Source of the DNA: Rugamonas sp. A1-17
GTDB lineage: Bacteria; Pseudomonadota; Gammaproteobacteria; Burkholderiales; Burkholderiaceae_D
Assembly (NCBI GenBank): GCA_025548565.1
Contig: JAJLPB010000001.1
Location: 496,001-560,000 of the forward strand
Reading direction: 5' to 3'
DNA: 64,000 nucleotides
Shown here: one piece after another, positions 58,591 to 64,000 of the stretch
Layout: each line of letters begins with the position of its first letter
Numbering within the stretch: position 1 is the stretch's first letter
Notes under the pieces: generated by a model
The model's database searches: none
The model's input: the letters and a program-made list of their open reading frames with translations, nothing else
What the model was told of the DNA's origin: nothing
Made by a program: the position numbers and the translations under genes

Positions 58591-58820
58591 ATGGCGCGGA
58601 AAAGCCGCGATATTCTATTTTTGAATATATTAAGATACTTAATTGTCCGCGAATTAATAGATGGCCGGGGACTGGAAACAGTAACCGGGCCGCCAGTGTG
58701 ATATGCGCTTAAATATTAAGCAGGGCGCACTATTGATTTCCCCATAAGGTTCTCCCATAATGCATCTCGGGCTTTTTTGTGGGAAAAAACCTATAAAAAA
58801 AGGGAGGTTTTGCAGTTTCC

Positions 58821-58863
58821 TGTGATGACCATCACATGAACCTGCCCGACCTTCTGCCATTAT
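58821..58863 (+). promoter_or_regulatory. CRP-type class II promoter of the S-layer gene
   Basis: TGTGATGACCATCACA (58821-58836) is a perfect TGTGA-N6-TCACA site. An extended -10, TGC-CATTAT, has its hexamer at 58858-58863, so transcription should start near 58870. The operator centre is then at -41.5, the classical class II activation position. Confidence 0.82.
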
Positions 58864-58930
58864 GGCTGCCGTAGTACTGCAAGCTGTCACATGCAAAGCA
58901 GAAATCTAATCAATCACTAGGAGTTGTTCA

Positions 58931-61900
58931 ATGACTACCACTACCGCCGCAAGCGCTACCGATCTGCAAACCCTGTACGTAGCGTACTTCAATCGTCCAG
59001 CGGATCCGCTGGGCTTGCAGGCTTGGCTGAACACTGGCGCCTCCGTCGCCACCATCGCAGCTGGCTTCTCCGGTTCCGATGAATACAAAGCGACCTATGC
59101 TGGCAAGAGCCCGCTGGACCTGGTTAATTCGATCTACAACAATCTGTTCGGCCGCGACGCTGAAGCAGCTGGCCTGACCTACTGGGCTGGCAAACTGATC
59201 GCCGGCACCGAAACCTTCGCCAGCATCGTTCTGACCATCGCCAACAGCGCACAGAACGACGACCTGGTCGCGATCAACAATAAAGTAGCTGCCGCTACCG
59301 CGTTCACCACCTCGCTGGACACCGCAGCCGACATCCGCGGCTACGATGGCGCTGTCGCCAACGCCGTTGTCAAAGCTTGGCTGGCTACCATCACCACCGA
59401 TGCAAGCTTCACCGCCGGCACCACCGCTACTGCCCTGCAAGCTGTTGCTGACGCCGCTGCCCAAGCTCATGACGGCACCCTGAACACCCCGCAAACCTTC
59501 ACCCTGACCGCCAGCGTTGACGCCGGCACCGCCTTCACCGGCGGCGCAGGTAACGACACCTTCAACGGCAACGCCACCACCCTGTCGGCCCTGGACCAAC
59601 TGGACGGCGGCGCTGGCAACGACACCCTGAACCTGTTCAGCGTGAACAAAGACGGCGTTGCAACCAGCCTGGACCTGTCCCTGCCAACTTCGGTAAAAAA
59701 CATCGAGAACCTGGTAGTTACTTCGAGCACCAGCGCATTGGCTGGCAACACCGCTAACGTCAAAGGCTGGACCGGCCTGACCAACGCCACCTTCAACGTC
59801 AAAGGCGGCGGCGTACAAACCGTTACCGCAGCCGACACGACCGCTGTGACCTTCAACAACACCAGCGGTGGCGTCACCATCAACGGCGCATCGAAAGTAA
59901 CCGTTGCTTCGGGCGCCGAGGCTGTCGCTTCCGGCGGTGCTGCTGCCCAGACCGCTGGCGCGACCAGCGCTACCGCTGCAGCCAAGGCTGCTGCTTACGT
60001 TGCAGCCCAGACGGCGGCTGTTACTGCTGATGCCACCCCAGCCAACGGCGGCGGTTCGACCACCGACCTGGCCGCCATCAAAGCCGCCTTCGCTGGCGCT
60101 GCTGGCGTAACCGCTGCTGACATCACCGCCATCAATGCCACCACCACCGACCAAGGTGCTCTGGACGCGATCGCCGCCCTGGTAACCGCCAACAACGCCG
60201 CAGCCGCTGCTGCTGCTAGCACGGCTGGCGCCGTAACCATCACCGGCAACGCCGGCCTGGCCAGCGCTACCGTCGTCGGCGGCACCACTGTGGATATTTC
60301 CGACAGCGGCAATGCTACCCTGGCTACCGTTTCCGTAGACGGCAACAGCGGCACCGCAACCCTGACCAGCGACGCGCTGACCACGGTTTCGCTGGCTCAC
60401 TCGACCGCTGCTGCGAACATCGTCAACACCACCGCCAAGCACACCCTGACCCTGGGCGTGAACGCTGTCACCGGCGGCGCTGCTGTGACCGACGCAGCTG
60501 CGACCACCGTCAACCTGAGCGTGACCGGCGCCAAGGCAACCACCGCTTCGAACATCAACCTGACCACTAACCTGGCCACCACGTTGAACGTCGACACCGC
60601 TGCTGCCCTGACCCTGACCACCACGGCTCTGGCTGCTGCTGACGTACTGAAAACCGCTACCGTCAAAGGCGCTGGCAGCTTCACCGCCGACCTGTCGGGC
60701 GTTGCTTCGCTGACCTCGCTGGACATGTCCGCTGGTTCGGGCAAGCACACCGTGACCCTGGATGGCACCATCGCTGCTGCCACCATCAAAGGCGGTTCGG
60801 GCGTTGACGTCGTAACCGTAACCGGTGCACTGGATGCCAAGAGCAGCATCGCTCTGGGCGCTGGCAACGACACCTACAAGTTCACCACCGCAGCTGCTGC
60901 TGGCGCAGTGGTCAGCGGCGGCGACGGCACCGACACCCTGGGCGTAGTCAACGGCAACCTGCTGGATGCCGCAGCTGCTAAAGTCTACACCGGCTTCGAA
61001 GTTCTGGAAGTTGCCGGCGGCCAAGGTACCTACGACATGTCGATCCTGAGCCTGAACGCTGTGACCCTGACCGGCACCGCACTGGCAGCCGGCGCGACCA
61101 TCAGCAACGCTACCGCCGCGACCACCGTTGGCATCAGCGCTACCGCCAGCACCGACTTCACGACCGGTCAAGTTCTGACCTACGCGCTGAAAGATGCAAC
61201 CGGCAAGGCTGACGCACTGAACCTGAGCCTGAACGCCATCGACGGCAACAACGACGGCACCGCTCAAGGTAAAGTCACCGTGACCGGCGTAACCGCTGCT
61301 AGCATCGAAACCATCAACGTTGCTTCGAACGCTACGGCTGACGTTGCTGACGCTACTGCTGGCACCAGCGCTGTTGCTGCCAACAAGTACATCAACACCA
61401 TCACCAGCCTGATCGCTGATTCGGCCACCAAAGTTGTCGTGACCGGCGCCGCAAGCACCGTGTTCACCACGATCCAGTCGGACACCCTGACCAAGATCGA
61501 TGCTAGCGCAGCAACCGGTAACGTCACCGTTACCAACGCTGTTCTGGGCACCGCTGGCGGCGCGGCTGTTGGCGCAGTCACCTACATCGGTGGTTCGGGC
61601 GTAGATACCTACACCGCAACCGCTAAAGGCGACGTGTTCTCCGGCGGCGCCGGCGCTGACGTGGTCACCCTGGGTGCAGGCAAAGACACCGTAGCCCTGA
61701 CCAAGGCTTCGGATTCGATCCTGACCCTGAAAGACACCAGCACCCCAGCCGACGGCATCGCCGACACCGCCACCGGTTTCGACACCGTCAACGGTTTCAG
61801 CAGCACCAACGACAAGATCGACATCTCGTCGCTGAACATCGCTACCGGCTCGGCACGTGGTTCGATCACCCTGCACACCGCTTCGGCTGACACCGCCGCT

Positions 61901-62104
61901 GCACTGCAGACCGTTATCGGCACCGGCACCGGCTTCTTCAACGATGGCGTTGCTAACCGCGCTCTGAGCCTGGTTACCGGCGGCGGCAACAGCTACCTGT
62001 TCATCGATGCCAACAACGACGGTAACTACACCGCCGGCACCGATGCAGTGATCAAGCTGGTTGGCGTGACCGCACTGGTTCTGACCGACGTAGCCTTCGG
62101 TTAA
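58931..62104 (+). CDS. RsaA-like S-layer / RTX surface protein with DUF4214 N-terminus
   Basis: 1057-residue Ala/Thr-rich protein with no cysteine and no signal peptide. Residues about 10-105 match DUF4214 repeats (LYVAYFNRPADPLGLQAWL, LFGRDAEAAGLTYWAGKLI). Calcium-binding RTX-like nonapeptides occur at several places (GGAGNDTF, GGAGNDTL, LGAGNDTY, GGAGADVVTLGAGKDT). Style and C-terminus (TDAVIKLVGV...) closely resemble Caulobacter RsaA, so type I secretion through a C-terminal signal is expected. Codon use is highly biased to preferred codons, as for an abundant protein. TAGGAG precedes the ATG. The S-layer role is inferred; an adhesin is the alternative. Confidence 0.82.
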   Translation: MTTTTAASATDLQTLYVAYFNRPADPLGLQAWLNTGASVATIAAGFSGSDEYKATYAGKSPLDLVNSIYNNLFGRDAEAAGLTYWAGKLIAGTETFASIVLTIANSAQNDDLVAINNKVAAATAFTTSLDTAADIRGYDGAVANAVVKAWLATITTDASFTAGTTATALQAVADAAAQAHDGTLNTPQTFTLTASVDAGTAFTGGAGNDTFNGNATTLSALDQLDGGAGNDTLNLFSVNKDGVATSLDLSLPTSVKNIENLVVTSSTSALAGNTANVKGWTGLTNATFNVKGGGVQTVTAADTTAVTFNNTSGGVTINGASKVTVASGAEAVASGGAAAQTAGATSATAAAKAAAYVAAQTAAVTADATPANGGGSTTDLAAIKAAFAGAAGVTAADITAINATTTDQGALDAIAALVTANNAAAAAAASTAGAVTITGNAGLASATVVGGTTVDISDSGNATLATVSVDGNSGTATLTSDALTTVSLAHSTAAANIVNTTAKHTLTLGVNAVTGGAAVTDAAATTVNLSVTGAKATTASNINLTTNLATTLNVDTAAALTLTTTALAAADVLKTATVKGAGSFTADLSGVASLTSLDMSAGSGKHTVTLDGTIAAATIKGGSGVDVVTVTGALDAKSSIALGAGNDTYKFTTAAAAGAVVSGGDGTDTLGVVNGNLLDAAAAKVYTGFEVLEVAGGQGTYDMSILSLNAVTLTGTALAAGATISNATAATTVGISATASTDFTTGQVLTYALKDATGKADALNLSLNAIDGNNDGTAQGKVTVTGVTAASIETINVASNATADVADATAGTSAVAANKYINTITSLIADSATKVVVTGAASTVFTTIQSDTLTKIDASAATGNVTVTNAVLGTAGGAAVGAVTYIGGSGVDTYTATAKGDVFSGGAGADVVTLGAGKDTVALTKASDSILTLKDTSTPADGIADTATGFDTVNGFSSTNDKIDISSLNIATGSARGSITLHTASADTAAALQTVIGTGTGFFNDGVANRALSLVTGGGNSYLFIDANNDGNYTAGTDAVIKLVGVTALVLTDVAFG

Positions 62105-62172
62105 TTCTGCCCGCACAGGGGGAGGGCCAGCTGCACGGTTCTCTTCCTGCTGTATGCGGAGTACCACAAAAA

Positions 62173-62203
62173 CCCGCTTCCCTTTTGGGAAGCGGGTTTT
62201 TTT
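62173..62203 (+). terminator. Strong terminator after the S-layer gene
   Basis: CCCGCTTCCC pairs perfectly with GGGAAGCGGG around TTTT, followed by seven T and preceded by A-rich sequence. Confidence 0.95.
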
Positions 62204-62288
62204 ATATTCAGGACGTGCCGCGCGACGTGCGACGAAATATAGTACTAAAGTTGTGCTGTCTCTATTTTTTGAAACTAAAGGAGTTGGA

Positions 62289-63827
62289 ATGTCCGAGTGG
62301 TCCGCTGGATACGTCGCCGATATCGGCTACACCTATGGTTATTATGTTGAGCTCAATCCAGCCCGCATCAAGCTGGCGTTCCTGAACGCCGGCCTGGTTT
62401 TCCCCGAAGTTGGCCATGCCTGCGAACTGGGTTTCGGCCAGGGGCTGAGTACCAATTTCCACGCCGCCGCCTCGACGGTCGAATGGCATGGCACCGATTT
62501 CAATCCCAGCCAGGCCGGTTTCGCCCAGGAACTGGCGGCCGCCTCCGGCGCCAGGGTCCGTCTGCACGACCAATCGTTTGCCGAGTTCTGCGCGCGCGAC
62601 GACTTGCCGGACTTCGACAGCATCGGGCTGCACGGCATCTGGAGCTGGGTGTCGAACGAGAACCGCGCCATCATTGTCGATTTCATCCGCCGCAAGCTGA
62701 AGGTCGGCGGCGTGCTATATATCAGCTATAACACCCAGCCTGGCTGGGCCGCCATGGTGCCGGTGCGCGACCTGCTGACCCAGCACAACGAGATCATGGA
62801 GGCGCCGGGCCGCAAGCTGACCGACCGTATCGGCGATTCGCTGGAATTCGTCAGCAGGATGTTTGCCACCAATCCCACCTTCTGCAAGGTCAATCCGCAG
62901 GTGGTCGAGCGCGTCAACCGCATGAAGGAGCAGAACCGCAACTACGTCGCCCACGAATATTTCAACCGCGACTGGCTGCCGATGTCGTTTGCCGACATGG
63001 CCGGCTGGCTGGAGCCGGCCAAGCTCAACTTTGCCTGCTCGACGCATTATCTTGATCATATCGACAACATCAACCTGAGCACGGAACAGCGCGCCTTGCT
63101 CGATGAGGTGAGCGATCCGATGTTCAAGCAAACCGTGCGCGACTTCATGGTCAACCAAAACTTCCGTCGCGACTATTGGGTGCGTGGCGCGCGCAGCCTG
63201 TCGGTGCTGGACCGGGCCGAGCGGATACGCGAGCAACGTGTCATGCTGATCGTGCCGCGTGCCGATGTCCCGCTCAAGGTCACCGGCGGATCGGGCGAGG
63301 CGGCGCTGCAGGAGGCGGTCTATGTGCCGATCCTCGATTATCTGGCGGACCACAAGTTCCGCACGATAGGCCAGATCGAGCAGGCTGTCGCCGAATATCA
63401 GCTGACCTTTGGCCAGGTGGTGCAGGCGGTCTTTGTGCTGCTGGGGATGAATACGCTGCAGGCGGTGCAAAGCGACGCCGAGATCGCGGCGGCGCGCAAG
63501 CAGACCGACAAGCTCAATTTGCACATCTGCAAGGTCGCGCGCGGCGGCAGCGATATCGCTTACCTGGCCAGCCCGGCAACCGGCGGCGCGCTGTCGGTCT
63601 CGCGCATGGGGCAATTGTTCCTGCTGGCGCGGGGCGTTGGCCGCAAGACGCCGGCCGACTGGGCCAGGTTCGTCTCTGATGTCTTCACGCAACAGGGGCA
63701 ACGTATCCTGAAAGAGGGCAAGGTCGTCGAAACCGCCGAGGAGGAATTAGTCGAACTGACCAAGCAGGCGGAGGTCTTCGCCGAGAAGCAGCTGCCTATC
63801 TATCGGGCAGCCGGCATCGTTTCCTGA
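62289..63827 (+). CDS. Class I methyltransferase with methyltransferase regulatory domain
   Basis: 512-residue protein. The N-terminal Rossmann methyltransferase (about 15-215) has a motif I variant ACELGFGQGLSTN, an acidic second strand WHGTDFNP and LHGIWSWVSNENR. Residues about 215-310 are the methyltransferase regulatory domain, and a C-terminal helical domain of about 200 residues follows. AAGGAG six bases before ATG 62289 marks the start. To my knowledge the same layout is seen in rickettsial protein-lysine methyltransferases of the surface protein OmpB. Position after the S-layer gene makes that protein a candidate substrate. Confidence 0.82.
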   Translation: MSEWSAGYVADIGYTYGYYVELNPARIKLAFLNAGLVFPEVGHACELGFGQGLSTNFHAAASTVEWHGTDFNPSQAGFAQELAAASGARVRLHDQSFAEFCARDDLPDFDSIGLHGIWSWVSNENRAIIVDFIRRKLKVGGVLYISYNTQPGWAAMVPVRDLLTQHNEIMEAPGRKLTDRIGDSLEFVSRMFATNPTFCKVNPQVVERVNRMKEQNRNYVAHEYFNRDWLPMSFADMAGWLEPAKLNFACSTHYLDHIDNINLSTEQRALLDEVSDPMFKQTVRDFMVNQNFRRDYWVRGARSLSVLDRAERIREQRVMLIVPRADVPLKVTGGSGEAALQEAVYVPILDYLADHKFRTIGQIEQAVAEYQLTFGQVVQAVFVLLGMNTLQAVQSDAEIAAARKQTDKLNLHICKVARGGSDIAYLASPATGGALSVSRMGQLFLLARGVGRKTPADWARFVSDVFTQQGQRILKEGKVVETAEEELVELTKQAEVFAEKQLPIYRAAGIVS

Positions 63828-63833
63828 TGTGTC

Positions 63834-63860
63834 ACACCGCGCCCTTGGCGCGGTGTTGAC
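63834..63860 (+). terminator. Probable terminator after the methyltransferase gene
   Basis: ACACCGCGCC pairs with GGCGCGGTGT around a short loop. The T run is weak (TGACTTTC), so termination may be partial. Confidence 0.55.
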
Positions 63861-63888
63861 TTTCATATCGATAGCTTCAAAGTGTAAA

Positions 63889-63934
63889 AAATGTGACGGA
63901 CATCACATTTTCGCGTGTTTTTGAGTGATAATAC
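63889..63934 (+). promoter_or_regulatory. CRP-type class II promoter for the next gene outside the window
   Basis: AAATGTGA-N6-TCACATTT (63889-63910) is a CRP-type operator with 8-base perfect arms. An extended -10 TGA-TAATAC has its hexamer at 63929-63934, which puts transcription start near 63941 and the operator centre at -41.5. The regulated gene begins beyond the window end. Confidence 0.82.
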
Positions 63935-64000
63935 TGCTTCTCGTCAAATTTCCAATTCCATGGGAAAGAGATTTGGCGGACACCACATAGCGGTTCCACG

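Larger units (their letters stand above)
58545..58930 (+). other. 386-base regulatory region before the S-layer gene
   Basis: It contains the terminator of the FecR gene (58563-58590), a low-GC stretch without genes, and the CRP-type promoter of the S-layer gene (58821-58863). A minus-strand frame at 58654-58896 has no family resemblance. Confidence 0.6.

Noticed and set aside
59930-60240. Repetitive GCT/GCC stretch as a CRISPR or tandem DNA repeat.
   Set aside because: No regular unit length or spacers; it is Ala-rich coding sequence.
58928-62167. Minus-strand Gly/Ser/Val-rich frame of about 1079 codons opposite the S-layer gene.
   Set aside because: Mirror of Ala/Thr repeats in the S-layer gene (GCC/ACC become GGC/GGT); no start signal or domain.

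Overview
The window looks like chromosomal DNA of an Oxalobacteraceae betaproteobacterium (Massilia/Duganella/Janthinobacterium type). The support is GC-rich coding with strong third-position bias, the macromolecular-synthesis order rpsU - yqeY - dnaG - rpoD, a betaproteobacterial style of ArgP/LysE and YbiB neighbours, and many GGDEF/EAL proteins. The genus is inferred from gene content, not from a search.

Layout. 1-15.4 kb is mostly housekeeping: ybaK (cut by the window edge), plsY, a DsbA-family oxidoreductase, a GAF-GGDEF protein, a small cluster with an ATPase and a YdjM-like membrane protein, an SDR/LysR divergent pair, tsaD flanked by two small genes that each have a sigma-54 promoter, DAHP synthase, ybiB, a YhiN-type flavoprotein, then rpsU-yqeY-dnaG-rpoD (to 18.1 kb). 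A tRNA with anticodon CAT follows, and behind it lies a low-GC decayed island with an orphan membrane protein and an IS66 transposase remnant (18.2-19.4 kb). 19.4-28.4 kb is accessory: a MarR-GNAT fusion, a DOT1-like methyltransferase, an ArgP/LysE regulator-exporter pair, a large GGDEF-EAL protein and a PIG-L deacetylase. 28.4-32.5 kb is a two-gene phosphate-scavenging unit (TonB receptor plus secreted phosphoesterase) behind a double Pho box. 32.6-39.7 kb holds a chemoreceptor, a beta-propeller diguanylate cyclase and an RhlE-type helicase.

39.7-52.7 kb is surface glycan: one block makes and handles a 4-amino-4,6-dideoxy sugar (WecE, WecD-like acetyltransferase, EamA-type membrane protein, GT2, large membrane protein) and a second block is an ABC-transporter-dependent O-antigen operon (wzm, wzt, an FkbM-type protein, two GT4 proteins).

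52.9-64 kb appears to be a self-contained cAMP-controlled surface-layer locus. It encodes a CRP-type regulator, a TPR/beta-barrel outer-membrane protein, a CHASE2 adenylate cyclase, a FecR-domain protein, a 1057-residue cysteine-free RsaA-like S-layer/RTX protein, and a methyltransferase of the regulatory-domain family. Three perfect TGTGA-N6-TCACA sites lie upstream of the FecR gene, the S-layer gene and whatever gene starts just past the window. At least two of them are placed at about -41.5 from a recognisable extended -10. The CRP-type protein keeps the CRP recognition-helix residues. The working model is envelope signal -> FecR/CHASE2 cyclase -> cAMP -> CRP-like protein -> S-layer, with the adjacent O-antigen as the likely anchor and the methyltransferase as a possible modifier. 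The family assignments are well supported; the circuit is inference.
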